Below, piece after piece: positions 1 through 16,556 of a stretch of 64,000 nucleotides of DNA. This DNA is from Pseudomonas bubulae (GTDB taxonomy: Bacteria > Pseudomonadota > Gammaproteobacteria > Pseudomonadales > Pseudomonadaceae): assembly GCF_900618535.1 (NCBI RefSeq), contig NZ_UYJA01000002.1, forward strand, positions 1 to 64,000, read 5' to 3'. The translations under genes and the position numbers were made by a program. Position 1 is the first letter of the stretch. Each line of letters begins with the position of its first letter. The notes beneath the pieces were generated by a model. It was not told where the DNA came from. It ran no database searches and saw only the letters and a list, made by a program, of their open reading frames with translations.

Positions 1-105
1 TGAGTTCCCTAAAGGGCCGTCGAAGACTACGACGTTGATAGGTTGGGTGTGTAAGCGCTGTGAGGCGTTGAGCTAACCAATACTAATTGCCCGTGAGGCT
101 TGACC
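1..105 (+). rRNA. 23S ribosomal RNA, 3' end (partial)
   Basis: The window opens inside the last ~105 bases of a 23S rRNA; the tail with TACTAATTGCCCGTGAGGC is the typical Pseudomonas 23S 3' terminus. The exact 3' end is placed by memory of the family and could shift by a few bases. Bases 106-255 are the 23S-5S spacer and hold no gene. Confidence 0.93.
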
Positions 106-255
106 ATATAACACCCAAGCAATTTGCTTAGAAGCGAATTGCGGTGTGTGAAGACGATACAAACCGAAAGTTTGCGGTTCACAAAACACCACATCTATTA
201 CATACCCATTCGCTGGAGCGTAAACCGAAAGGTAAACGACCTGGCTACCGAATTT

Positions 256-371
256 CTTGACGACCATAGAGCATTGGAACCACCTGATCCCATCCCGAAC
301 TCAGTAGTGAAACGATGCATCGCCGATGGTAGTGTGGGGTTTCCCCATGTGAGAGTAGGTCATCGTCAAGA
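256..371 (+). rRNA. rrf: 5S ribosomal RNA
   Basis: About 116 nt with the standard gammaproteobacterial 5S features: the 5' CTTGACGACCATAGAGC and 3' GGTCATCGTCAAG ends pair to form helix I, and the conserved CCGAACTCAG block sits in between. It is the last gene of an rrn operon whose 16S and most of the 23S lie upstream of the window. Confidence 0.96.
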
Positions 372-380
372 TTAAATTCC

Positions 381-420
381 AAACCCCCTGTCTGCTCACG
401 CAGACAGGGGGTTTGTTTTT
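381..420 (+). terminator. rrn operon intrinsic terminator
   Basis: A perfect 14-bp stem (381-394 with 401-414, loop CTCACG) is followed by GTTTTT. It lies nine bases after the 5S gene and ends the rrn transcript before birA. Confidence 0.92.
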
Positions 421-561
421 GTGCGCGAAAAAGCGGTCGCAAGCTTCAAACTGTGTGCTCTCGGCTTGCCCCAAGCTGTTAGCTTGCTGTGTGCGCGGGG
501 TTTCTATGCAATGGCGCCGCTCATGGCTATCATGCGTGCCTCATTGTGAGGCGATACATGC

Positions 562-1509
562 ATGCTGACGTTGTTGAAACTCCTCAAAGATGGTCGATTC
601 CACTCAGGGCAAGCGCTTGGTGCTGCACTTGGCGTTAGCCGCAGTGCAGTCTGGAAGCAGCTCCAGCTTTTGGAATCAAACCTGAACCTGTCGATTCATA
701 AAGTTCGTGGTCGTGGCTATCAGTTAGCTGCACCGCTTGAGCTCCTTGAGCAGGACCAGTTGACTGCCAGCCCATGGCCTGTCTCTATTCATGATTCATT
801 AGACTCCACTAATGCCGAGGCCTTGCGCGCGATCGACAGTGGCACTGCGGCGCCGTTTGTTGTTACGGCTGAGCGGCAAACTGCTGGTCGTGGACGAAGA
901 GGCCGCAAATGGGTCAGTCCTTTCGCAGAAAATATCTACTACAGCCTTGTTCTTCGCATGGATGGCGGGATGCGCCAGCTTGAAGGGCTTAGCCTTGTGG
1001 TTGGTCTGGCAGTACTGAGTGCGCTTCGCGGGGTGGGGATATCTGACGCCGGCCTCAAATGGCCAAATGATGTGCTCGTAGGCAACAAGAAAATTGCCGG
1101 CATTTTGCTTGAGTTGGTCGGCGATCCGGCTGATGTGTGTCATGTGGTTCTGGGGATCGGCATTAACGTCAATATGCGGGTGGCCAGCGAGGTAGATCAG
1201 GCCTGGACCTCGGTATTTCTCGAGTCAGGTCATTCGGTAAACCGCAATGCGCTGATTTCGAAACTCAACGATAGCCTGCTTGTGTATCTGAATCGCCATG
1301 CTACCGAGGGCTTTTCGGCATTGCAGGCGCAGTGGGAGCAAAACCACTTGTGGCAGGGTCGTGAAGTCTCTCTGATAGCTGGAGTGCATCAGGTGGATGG
1401 CACTGTCATGGGTATTGATCAGCAGGGCGCGCTGCGCATGAGTGTCAATGGCGAAGAGAAAGTGTACAGCGGCGGTGAGCTTAGCTTGAGGTTGCGCCAT
1501 GATTCTTGA
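562..1509 (+). CDS. birA: Bifunctional biotin--protein ligase / biotin operon repressor BirA
   Basis: A 315-aa cytosolic protein that makes biotinyl-5'-AMP and transfers biotin to the acetyl-CoA carboxylase carrier protein. In family members with this N-terminus it also represses biotin genes. Seen: a winged-helix segment at about 15-55, the biotinyl-AMP loop GRGRRG at 109-114, KWPND at 166-170 and a KKIAG lysine at about 177, then a C-terminal SH3-like region. The ATG is preceded by only a weak GAGGCG. The stop region overlaps coaX by 11 nt, so the two are probably co-transcribed. Placement just after an rrn operon matches P. aeruginosa. Confidence 0.96.
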   Translation: MLTLLKLLKDGRFHSGQALGAALGVSRSAVWKQLQLLESNLNLSIHKVRGRGYQLAAPLELLEQDQLTASPWPVSIHDSLDSTNAEALRAIDSGTAAPFVVTAERQTAGRGRRGRKWVSPFAENIYYSLVLRMDGGMRQLEGLSLVVGLAVLSALRGVGISDAGLKWPNDVLVGNKKIAGILLELVGDPADVCHVVLGIGINVNMRVASEVDQAWTSVFLESGHSVNRNALISKLNDSLLVYLNRHATEGFSALQAQWEQNHLWQGREVSLIAGVHQVDGTVMGIDQQGALRMSVNGEEKVYSGGELSLRLRHDS

Positions 1510-2242
1510 GATGGACTGTGGCAACAGTTTTATAAAGTGGCGTGCCCTTGACGCGGGGGTGGCGGTGGGTGGGGGCGTAGTTGACTCTGATGCTGCGCTG
1601 CTGGCCGCGGTGTTGGCCGTTCCGGGGTTGAACATCACCCACTGCCGGTTGGTCAGTGTGCGCAGTGATGATGAGACATCGAGCCTAGTGGCCTCCATCG
1701 TGACGACCTTTGGTGTGGCTGCACAGTGCGCGCAGCCTGCAAGGAGTGCCGCAGGTGTCAGTAACGGTTATGAGGAGTTTGCCCGTTTGGGGCTCGATCG
1801 CTGGCTTGCCGTGGTTGGTGCTTTTGAGTTGGCGAAGAGCGCGTGCCTGGTACTGGATTTCGGTACGGCGGTAACGGCGGACTTCGTGGCTGCTGACGGT
1901 CAGCACCTGGGCGGGTTTATTTGTCCCGGGATGCCCTTGATGCGCGATCAGTTGCGCACTCATACACGCCGTATCCGGTATGACGACCTCTCTGCGGAGC
2001 AGGCCTTGCTCCAGCGTACGCCCGGGCGTACGACGGTTGAGGCTGTTGAGCGTGGGTGTTTGTTGATGCTGCGGGGCTTTGTGATGACCCAGCTGGAATT
2101 GGCGCGCGAGTACTGGGGAGAAGACTTTGAAGTTTTTCTTACCGGCGGTGACGCAAGCCTGGTAAAGGATATGGTTCCAGAAGCGCACTTGGTGCAAGAC
2201 CTGGTATTTGTCGGTTTGGCGGTGGTTTGTCCCCTTCCTTGA
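1499..2242 (+). CDS. coaX: Type III pantothenate kinase
   Basis: A 247-aa kinase of the ASKHA fold that phosphorylates pantothenate in the first step of coenzyme A synthesis. The N-terminal [10 protein letters not shown] holds the DxGN phosphate-binding element, GLDRW lies mid-protein, and DFGTAVTAD near residue 120 is the second phosphate loop. The length is normal for CoaX. It starts inside the 3' end of birA (11-nt overlap), which points to translational coupling, and ends 7 bases before the next gene. Type III enzymes typically resist CoA feedback and need a monovalent cation; that is family knowledge, not visible here. Confidence 0.95.
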   Translation: MILEMDCGNSFIKWRALDAGVAVGGGVVDSDAALLAAVLAVPGLNITHCRLVSVRSDDETSSLVASIVTTFGVAAQCAQPARSAAGVSNGYEEFARLGLDRWLAVVGAFELAKSACLVLDFGTAVTADFVAADGQHLGGFICPGMPLMRDQLRTHTRRIRYDDLSAEQALLQRTPGRTTVEAVERGCLLMLRGFVMTQLELAREYWGEDFEVFLTGGDASLVKDMVPEAHLVQDLVFVGLAVVCPLP

Positions 2243-2249
2243 GGTTTCT

Positions 2250-2726
2250 ATGCGTTGGCTGTTTCTGCTGCTGGTTGTACTGAATGTCTTTTATTACATA
2301 TGGCACCAGCAAGAGGCTCCGTTGAGGGCCAAAGAAGTTGTTTCCTTGTCTTTGTACAAGGGCAGTCATCAGGGCATACGCCTGCTTGGCGAGGTGCCGC
2401 CGGCAGGTGGGGGAGGTGCAGTCGCCATTGACCAGGCGCTGAGTGCGCAATGCATGTTTTTAGGCAATTTACCTGTGCAAGAACAGCTGCACGGCCTGCA
2501 GCGCAGGTTGTCTGAGATGGGGATAGCATCTACCCAAGTCGAAGGTGAGCAGGCTGAAATGCCTGGCTATGCCCTCAAGATCAGCCCGCAAGGCATTGCT
2601 GCGGCCAGTGAAATGGTTTTGCAGAACCTTGTTAATGAATTCAATGGGTTAAAATACAAAAAAATGCGCTGTGAGGGCTTGCAGGTACCCGATAGTTTGC
2701 ATAGAATGGCGCCCGCTCCACAGTGA
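2250..2726 (+). CDS. Membrane-anchored hypothetical protein, possibly SPOR-like
   Basis: A 158-aa protein starting at MRWLFLLLVVLN. An upstream in-frame start at 2208 would overlap coaX and displace the hydrophobic segment from the N-terminus, so the ATG at 2250 is preferred. Residues 2-18 form one membrane anchor and the rest looks periplasmic. The C-terminal two thirds has the alternating pattern of SPOR-type peptidoglycan-binding domains (CMFLGNL, then a helix, then YALKISP), but the resemblance is loose. It is third in a birA-coaX unit; P. aeruginosa has a hypothetical gene (PA4278) in this position. Function unknown; a cell-envelope role is inferred. Confidence 0.85.
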   Translation: MRWLFLLLVVLNVFYYIWHQQEAPLRAKEVVSLSLYKGSHQGIRLLGEVPPAGGGGAVAIDQALSAQCMFLGNLPVQEQLHGLQRRLSEMGIASTQVEGEQAEMPGYALKISPQGIAAASEMVLQNLVNEFNGLKYKKMRCEGLQVPDSLHRMAPAPQ

Positions 2727-2795
2727 ACGCCAAACAGGCTACTAGGTGTGAAGCGAGTCAAGTTGCTAACTTCCTGATTTAATTGAAGAAAGTGG

Positions 2796-2823
2796 TTGAC
2801 ATAAGGTTGGAATGATGTAGAAT
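2796..2823 (+). promoter_or_regulatory. Sigma70 promoter of the tRNA-Tyr/Gly/Thr unit
   Basis: TTGACA (2796-2801), a 16-bp spacer, then TAGAAT (2818-2823), 13 bases before the tRNA-Tyr gene. A near-consensus -35 box and TAGAAT are also seen upstream of the S10 operon in this window. Confidence 0.85.
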
Positions 2824-2836
2824 TCTAACCAGCTCA

Positions 2837-2921
<85 letters not shown>

Positions 2922-2946
2922 TATTTAAGCTAGAGCAGCAAGATTT

Positions 2947-3020
2947 GCGGGTGTAGTTTAGTGGTAGAACCTTAGCCTTCCAAGCTAATGATGCGGGTTC
3001 GATTCCCGCCACCCGCTCCA
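2947..3020 (+). tRNA. tRNA-Gly (TCC)
   Basis: 74 nt, acceptor GCGGGTG/CACCCGC, anticodon loop CTTCCAA giving TCC at 2979-2981, CCA encoded. It follows tRNA-Tyr by 25 nt. Confidence 0.97.
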
Positions 3021-3046
3021 GTCTAGCTGTTTTCGCGACATGTTTT

Positions 3047-3122
3047 GCTCTTGTAGCTCAGTTGGTAGAGCACACCCTTGGTAAGGGTGAGGTCAGCGGT
3101 TCAAATCCGCTCAAGAGCTCCA
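3047..3122 (+). tRNA. tRNA-Thr (GGT)
   Basis: 76 nt, acceptor GCTCTTG/CAAGAGC, anticodon GGT at 3080-3082, CCA encoded. In P. aeruginosa this tRNA is followed by tufB; here a terminator follows instead. Confidence 0.97.
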
Positions 3123-3130
3123 TATAACAA

Positions 3131-3160
3131 GGCAGATATGAAAATATCTGCCTTTGTTTT
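3131..3160 (+). terminator. Terminator of the tRNA-Tyr/Gly/Thr operon
   Basis: An 8-bp stem (3131-3138 with 3145-3152) is followed by TTTGTTTT. It begins eight bases after tRNA-Thr, so the three tRNAs form a closed unit. Bases 3161-3318 downstream hold no gene. Confidence 0.88.
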
Positions 3161-3318
3161 AACAGGTGCATAGCCTGTCTGGGGTGTTTGCTGGTGGCGC
3201 TGTTTTTAGGTGTCGCTGCCCTGGTTGGTTGTTACGGTTGTGAGTAGCTCGCATTCTGCTATTCGCTGGCAATTCTCTGCTTGGACAGGGTTGATTGCAA
3301 AAGTAATTGCGCTTGTTG

Positions 3319-3347
3319 TTGAAAAGTCTCTCTCGTGTCGGCATAAT
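3319..3347 (+). promoter_or_regulatory. Sigma70 promoter of tRNA-Trp-secE-nusG
   Basis: TTGAAA (3319-3324), a 17-bp spacer, then CATAAT (3342-3347), 20 bases before the tRNA-Trp gene. With the terminator at 3131-3160 upstream, this is the likely start of the tRNA-Trp-secE-nusG transcript. Confidence 0.75.
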
Positions 3348-3367
3348 CCGCGGCTCGATAATGTTTT

Positions 3368-3443
3368 AGGTCAGTAGCTCAATTGGCAGAGCGACGGTCT
3401 CCAAAACCGTAGGTTGGGGGTTCGATTCCCTCCTGACCTGCCA
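3368..3443 (+). tRNA. tRNA-Trp (CCA)
   Basis: 76 nt, acceptor AGGTCAG/CTGACCT, anticodon loop CTCCAAA with CCA at 3401-3403, CCA 3' end encoded. It lies 45 nt upstream of secE, as in other Pseudomonas. Confidence 0.97.
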
Positions 3444-3488
3444 GATTCGCTCATTGCGTCTGGCTTTCTTTTCACAGGATCCTCTTTG

Positions 3489-3857
3489 ATGACTCCCAAG
3501 GCTGAAGTTCAAGGCTCTCGCTTCGATCTCCTCAAGTGGCTTGTAGTGGTAGCTCTTGTGGTGGTTGGCGTTGTTGGGAATCAGTATTATTCTGGTTCGC
3601 CGATCCTGTATCGCGTCATTGCACTTCTTGTGATTGCTGCTGTTGCTGCCTATGTGGGCTTGCAGACGGCAAAAGGCAAGTCGTTCGCTGTCCTGGTAAA
3701 GGAAGCTCGTACTGAGATTCGTAAAGTCGTATGGCCAACTCGCCAAGAAACTACGCAGACCACGTTGATCGTGGTGGCTGTTGTTCTTGTTATGGCGTTG
3801 CTGTTGTGGGGTTTGGATTCCCTGCTCGGCTGGCTCGTTTCCTTGATTGTTGGCTAA
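3489..3857 (+). CDS. secE: Preprotein translocase subunit SecE
   Basis: A 122-aa inner-membrane subunit that clamps SecY in the SecYEG channel. Three hydrophobic segments are visible: about 15-32, 38-58 and a C-terminal one at about 95-118. The amphipathic motif with EIRKVVWPTRQE just before the last segment is the family signature. The ATG at 3489 is chosen because longer in-frame starts lie inside tRNA-Trp and because it gives the usual Pseudomonas length. It is nine bases ahead of nusG, the classic secE-nusG pair. Confidence 0.97.
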   Translation: MTPKAEVQGSRFDLLKWLVVVALVVVGVVGNQYYSGSPILYRVIALLVIAAVAAYVGLQTAKGKSFAVLVKEARTEIRKVVWPTRQETTQTTLIVVAVVLVMALLLWGLDSLLGWLVSLIVG

Positions 3858-3866
3858 GGGTGTCCC

Positions 3867-4400
3867 GTGGCTAAGCGTTGGTACGTAGTGCATGCTTATT
3901 CGGGTTACGAAAAGCATGTTATGCGCTCTCTGATAGAGCGTATTAAGCTGGCAGGCATGGAAGATGGCTTCGGCGAAATTCTGGTTCCCACTGAAGAAGT
4001 GGTTGAAATGCGTAATGGCCAGAAGCGCAAAAGCGAACGCAAGTTCTTCCCTGGTTATGTGCTGGTTCAGATGGACATGAGCGAAGGGACTTGGCACTTG
4101 GTCAAGGACACTCCGCGTGTCATGGGCTTCATTGGTGGTACTGCTGATAAACCGGCACCTATCACTGATAAAGAAGCAGAAGCAATTCTGCGTCGCGTAG
4201 CTGATGGCAGCGACAAGCCCAAGCCGAAAACACTGTTCGAGCCGGGCGAAGTTGTCCGTGTTACCGACGGTCCGTTTGCCGATTTCAATGGCACGGTCGA
4301 AGAAGTTAACTACGAAAAGAGCCGCATTCAAGTGGCGGTGCTCATTTTCGGTCGCTCTACTCCGGTAGAGCTAGAGTTTAGCCAGGTCGAAAAGGTCTAG
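3867..4400 (+). CDS. nusG: Transcription termination/antitermination factor NusG
   Basis: A 177-aa RNA polymerase-binding factor. The NGN domain starts at once ([15 protein letters not shown]), contains the [10 protein letters not shown] core strand, and is followed after about residue 120 by a KOW domain ([17 protein letters not shown]). It suppresses pausing and links polymerase to Rho or to ribosomal protein S10; that is family knowledge. It starts with GTG after a purine-rich AAGGG. A weak hairpin terminator follows at 4416. Confidence 0.97.
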   Translation: MAKRWYVVHAYSGYEKHVMRSLIERIKLAGMEDGFGEILVPTEEVVEMRNGQKRKSERKFFPGYVLVQMDMSEGTWHLVKDTPRVMGFIGGTADKPAPITDKEAEAILRRVADGSDKPKPKTLFEPGEVVRVTDGPFADFNGTVEEVNYEKSRIQVAVLIFGRSTPVELEFSQVEKV

Positions 4401-4415
4401 TTAAACACGAATCCC

Positions 4416-4443
4416 AACCCCATGGCCTAGGCTGTGGGGTTTT
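4416..4443 (+). terminator. Hairpin between nusG and rplK
   Basis: AACCCCA (4416-4422) pairs with TGGGGTT (4435-4441), followed by a short T run. It probably ends part of the secE-nusG message or acts as a processing site before rplK. Confidence 0.65.
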
Positions 4444-4516
4444 GTCGTCACTGGGATAAACGCGCAAGTAACCGGGGAGCCTCTTTAGGCGATTGAACCC
4501 GTAATTGGAGTGCCTC

Positions 4517-4948
4517 ATGGCTAAGAAGATTACCGCTTACATCAAGCTGCAAGTGAAGGCCGCTCAGGCTAACCCAAGCCCACCTGTTGGTCCGGCTCTG
4601 GGTCAGCACGGCGTGAACATCATGGAATTCTGCAAGGCTTTCAACGCCCGTACTCAGGGTATTGAGCCAGGCCTGCCGACTCCAGTGATCATCACTGTAT
4701 ACAGCGACCGTAGCTTCACGTTCGAAACCAAGTCGACCCCTGCTTCGGTTCTGCTGAAGAAGGCTGCCGGTCTGACTAGCGGTTCCGCTCGTCCAAACAC
4801 CGTTAAGGTTGGCACTGTAACTCGTGCTCAGCTGGAAGAAATCGCGAAAACCAAAAACGCGGATCTGACTGCAGCTGATATGGAAGCAGCCGTGCGTACT
4901 ATCGCCGGTTCTGCTCGTAGCATGGGCCTTAACGTGGAGGGTGTGTAA
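4517..4948 (+). CDS. rplK: 50S ribosomal protein L11
   Basis: A 143-aa protein of the GTPase-associated centre; it binds 23S rRNA beside L10 and is needed for RelA activation and thiostrepton binding. The N-terminal [21 protein letters not shown] region with a proline-rich switch and the C-terminal RNA-binding domain are both present. The ATG at 4517 gives the standard length; a start at 4505 adds four residues (MECL) not found in the family. The stop overlaps the rplA start by one base (TAATG), so the two are coupled. Confidence 0.97.
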   Translation: MAKKITAYIKLQVKAAQANPSPPVGPALGQHGVNIMEFCKAFNARTQGIEPGLPTPVIITVYSDRSFTFETKSTPASVLLKKAAGLTSGSARPNTVKVGTVTRAQLEEIAKTKNADLTAADMEAAVRTIAGSARSMGLNVEGV

Positions 4949-5643
4949 TGGCTAAGCTGACCAAGCGTCAAAAGGCAATCGCCGGTAAAATCGAAGCTGG
5001 CAAGTCTTACAATTTTGTAGACGCTGCTGCTTTGCTGGCTGAGCTGTCGACTGTAAAATTCAGCGAGTCTTTCGACATCGCCGTTAACCTGGGCGTAGAC
5101 CCACGTAAATCTGACCAGGTTGTTCGTAGCGCTACTGTGCTGCCACACGGCACTGGCAAGACTGTACGTGTTGCTGTGTTCACTCAGGGTCCAGCTGCTG
5201 AAGCTGCTCTGGCTGCCGGCGCTGATCGCGTTGGTATGGACGACCTGGCTGCCGAAATGAAAGGCGGCGACCTGAACTACGACGTAGTTATTGCATCCCC
5301 GGACGCAATGCGTGTTGTTGGTCAGTTGGGTCAGATCCTGGGCCCACGTGGTCTGATGCCTAACCCTAAGGTTGGTACTGTAACTCCAGACGTAGCCACC
5401 GCTGTTAAGAACGCGAAGGCTGGTCAGGTTCGTTATCGCACCGACAAAAACGGTATCATTCACACTTCCGTTGGCAAGATCGGCTTCGACGCCGTTCAGC
5501 TGAAGGAAAACGTTGAAGCCCTGATCGCTGATCTGAAGCGTATCAAACCAGCTTCCTCGAAAGGTATTTATGTTAAGCGCGTAACCCTGAGCACCACTAT
5601 GGGCCCGGGCCTGGTCATCGACCAGGGTTCCCTGGACGCGTAA
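4948..5643 (+). CDS. rplA: 50S ribosomal protein L1
   Basis: A 231-aa protein forming the L1 stalk that guides E-site tRNA release. The start [12 protein letters not shown] and the conserved [10 protein letters not shown] loop in the second half are L1 hallmarks. It overlaps rplK by one base. In E. coli L1 represses translation of the rplKA message by binding near the L11 start; the same is likely here but not proven by sequence alone. Confidence 0.97.
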   Translation: MAKLTKRQKAIAGKIEAGKSYNFVDAAALLAELSTVKFSESFDIAVNLGVDPRKSDQVVRSATVLPHGTGKTVRVAVFTQGPAAEAALAAGADRVGMDDLAAEMKGGDLNYDVVIASPDAMRVVGQLGQILGPRGLMPNPKVGTVTPDVATAVKNAKAGQVRYRTDKNGIIHTSVGKIGFDAVQLKENVEALIADLKRIKPASSKGIYVKRVTLSTTMGPGLVIDQGSLDA

Positions 5644-5840
5644 GACAAAATTGGCGCAGTCAAATGCGCCAATTGAAAGATTGGGGTCCCTGCCTGGCGG
5701 GGGCTATCCAAGACCGTAGGCGGCGAAAGCCTTAAACCTCAAGCCTACGCAGATGGTGCTCCCGGTTCCTTACCGAATCAGACACCAAAACGACATCAGG
5801 CCTCGGCCAGATGAAACGGTAACAAGCAGGAGTTAAACCC
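5644..5840 (+). promoter_or_regulatory. rplJ leader region (probable L10 leader)
   Basis: A 197-bp non-coding stretch before rplJ. It starts with a perfect 10-bp hairpin (5649-5658 with 5665-5674) that has no T run, so it is unlikely to be a terminator. Further imperfect stems follow (GTAGGC near 5716 with GCCTAC near 5743). In E. coli the matching leader binds the L10-L7/L12 complex and represses rplJL; that function is inferred from position. Confidence 0.6.
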
Positions 5841-6341
5841 GTGGCAATTAAACTCGAAGACAAGAAGGCCATCGTCGCTGAAGTCAACGAGGCTGCCAAA
5901 GTTGCCCTGTCCGCTGTTGTGGCTGATGCCCGCGGTGTGACAGTAGGCGCTATGACCGGACTCCGTAAAGAGGCTCGTGAAGCTGGCGTTTACGTACGTG
6001 TTGTACGTAACACCCTGCTCAAGCGCGCTGTTGCTGACACTGAATACAGTGTTCTCAACGACGTGTTCACTGGCCCGACCTTGATTGCATTCTCGCAAGA
6101 ACATCCGGGCGCTGCTGCTCGTATCTTCAAAGAGTTCGCAAAAGGTCAGGATAAGTTCGAGATCAAGGCAGCTGCGTTCGAGGGCAAGTTCCTCGCAGCT
6201 AATCAGATCGACGTACTGGCAAGTCTGCCGACCCGTGACGAAGCAATTTCTCAGCTGATGAGCGTGATTCAAGGCGCTACCAGCAAATTGGCTCGTACTC
6301 TGGCGGCCCTTCGCGACCAGAAAGAAGCTGCTGCAGCCTAA
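5841..6341 (+). CDS. rplJ: 50S ribosomal protein L10
   Basis: A 166-aa protein that anchors L7/L12 dimers to the ribosomal stalk. The N-terminal 23S-binding domain includes [13 protein letters not shown] and [11 protein letters not shown]; the C-terminal helix that holds L12 dimers ends KEAAAA. The start is GTG after CAGGAG. It is separated from rplL by 80 bases and is likely regulated through the leader at 5644-5840. Confidence 0.97.
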   Translation: MAIKLEDKKAIVAEVNEAAKVALSAVVADARGVTVGAMTGLRKEAREAGVYVRVVRNTLLKRAVADTEYSVLNDVFTGPTLIAFSQEHPGAAARIFKEFAKGQDKFEIKAAAFEGKFLAANQIDVLASLPTRDEAISQLMSVIQGATSKLARTLAALRDQKEAAAA

Positions 6342-6421
6342 GGCTGAGCGACTCCTTTCAGCGTTTATTGTTTATTTCGATGGCCGCGTAGGCTGTCACC
6401 CCAATACAGGAATTTATAGTC

Positions 6422-6787
6422 ATGTCTCTGACTAACGACCAAATCATCGAAGCAATCGGCGAAAAATCCGTTCTGGAAATCGTTGAACTGATCAAAGCAA
6501 TGGAAGAGAAGTTCGGCGTTTCCGCTGCTGCTGCTTCTGCTGGTCCTGCTGCTGCCGCTGCTGTTGTTGAAGAGCAAACTGAATTCAACGTTATGCTGCT
6601 GGAAGCTGGCGAGAAGAAAGTTAACGTGATCAAGGCTGTTCGTGAGCTGACTGGTCTGGGCTTGAAAGAAGCCAAGGCAGTAGTTGACGGCGCTCCAGCT
6701 ATGGTACTGGAAGCTGTTGCTAAAGAAGCAGCTGACAAAGCCAAGGCTACCTTGGAAGAAGCAGGCGCTAAAGTCGAGCTGAAGTAA
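6422..6787 (+). CDS. rplL: 50S ribosomal protein L7/L12
   Basis: A 121-aa acidic stalk protein that recruits translation factors. It has an N-terminal dimerisation helix, an Ala-rich hinge at about 38-55, and a C-terminal factor-binding domain ([20 protein letters not shown] is the conserved face). It has its own ATG with a spaced purine-rich site and is followed by a strong hairpin that should reduce read-through into rpoBC. Confidence 0.97.
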   Translation: MSLTNDQIIEAIGEKSVLEIVELIKAMEEKFGVSAAAASAGPAAAAAVVEEQTEFNVMLLEAGEKKVNVIKAVRELTGLGLKEAKAVVDGAPAMVLEAVAKEAADKAKATLEEAGAKVELK

Positions 6788-6832
6788 GCATCGACCTTGC
6801 GTTTCCAGCCCAGGCGTTAAGCTGAGGCTGAT

Positions 6833-6861
6833 GGCTGGTGGCTCTTGCCACCGGCCTTTTT
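6833..6861 (+). terminator. Attenuating terminator between rplL and rpoB
   Basis: A 10-bp stem (6833-6842 with 6847-6856, one G-U pair, loop TCTT) is followed by TTTTT. In E. coli a partial terminator at this position lowers rpoBC expression relative to rplJL. The same role is inferred here, because no clear promoter is visible between it and rpoB. Confidence 0.85.
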
Positions 6862-7006
6862 CCGTTATTGGCAGCCGACTAGGTTGGTGCCTTTAACGTG
6901 CTGTAACCACCCTGTGCGGTGGAGCAAACCAAGGGGTTTGCACGATTTTCTGGCTGCTCCCGTCGGGAGAGGCCAAACAAGCAGGTGACCAAGCTGGGGA
7001 ACGCTG

Positions 7007-11080
<4,074 letters not shown>

Positions 11081-11144
11081 CACGTGACGCGAATCGAGAG
11101 CGGGGCTGTATGGCCCGCTCTCTGCTCCGCCAGGAGGAAAGGCC

Positions 11145-15344
<4,200 letters not shown>

Positions 15345-15440
15345 GTTCTGCGGTAAATGATGGGCGGGCCCCGGCAGTTCCGTTCATCGAATCGAGACAA
15401 TTTGTCTGGGTTTGATGAGTGGAAGTGTCGGGGCCTTGCC

Positions 15441-15469
15441 TTGACTGGGGGCAAGATCCTCTTTAGACT
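15441..15469 (+). promoter_or_regulatory. Sigma70 promoter of the str operon
   Basis: TTGACT (15441-15446), a 17-bp spacer, then TAGACT (15464-15469), 91 bases before rpsL. No obvious rho-independent terminator for rpoC is visible between 15345 and 15440, so rpoBC read-through may also reach rpsL. Confidence 0.75.
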
Positions 15470-15560
15470 CTTGTACCCCTAAATTTGGCGGGAATTCGTT
15501 CCTGCCATTTTGCTTTTCTTGCAAGACAATAGCGTCGCAAGACAACAGTGGAGCTAGTAG

Positions 15561-15932
15561 ATGGCAACTATCAACCAGCTGGTACGTCAGCCGCGTAAGC
15601 GTATCGTCGAGAAATCCGACGTACCTGCGCTGCAAAACTGCCCGCAACGTCGTGGCGTATGCACCCGTGTGTATACAACTACGCCGAAAAAACCTAACTC
15701 GGCACTGCGTAAAGTATGCCGTGTGCGCCTGACCAACGGTTTCGAGGTTTCCTCGTACATCGGTGGTGAAGGTCACAACCTGCAAGAACACAGCGTGGTA
15801 CTGATTCGTGGCGGTCGTGTAAAAGACTTGCCAGGTGTTCGTTACCACACCGTTCGCGGCTCTTTGGATACTTCCGGCGTTAAAGGTCGTAACCAAGGTC
15901 GTTCGAAGTACGGTACCAAGAAGCCGAAGTAG
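15561..15932 (+). CDS. rpsL: 30S ribosomal protein S12
   Basis: A 123-aa decoding-centre protein. [17 protein letters not shown] holds the lysines near 42-43 and [13 protein letters not shown] holds the lysine near 88. Both are wild type, so no streptomycin-resistance change is seen. The Asp in KDLPG is the usual methylthiolation target. First gene of the str operon (rpsL-rpsG-fusA-tuf), with its own promoter upstream. Confidence 0.98.
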   Translation: MATINQLVRQPRKRIVEKSDVPALQNCPQRRGVCTRVYTTTPKKPNSALRKVCRVRLTNGFEVSSYIGGEGHNLQEHSVVLIRGGRVKDLPGVRYHTVRGSLDTSGVKGRNQGRSKYGTKKPK

Positions 15933-16034
15933 TCTTCGGTTTCCGGTAAATAATGCAGATTTCTTTTTTTCTGAGTCGATAAGAGTAAGGTCGGACCTGC
16001 ATCCCTGGGGTGTAATGGTTCCGAGCTAACCTGA

Positions 16035-16526
<492 letters not shown>

Positions 16527-16556
16527 TTTCAGCTTCACTAATTTTGCGAGGGCTTT

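Noticed and set aside
124..375. An 83-aa frame across the rRNA spacer and 5S gene
   Set aside because: It lies within rRNA sequence and has no coding signature.
3161..3250. A short hydrophobic frame after the tRNA-Thr terminator
   Set aside because: About 25 Cys/Leu-rich residues with no ATG or credible start and no ribosome site; likely chance within non-coding DNA left where tufB would be.
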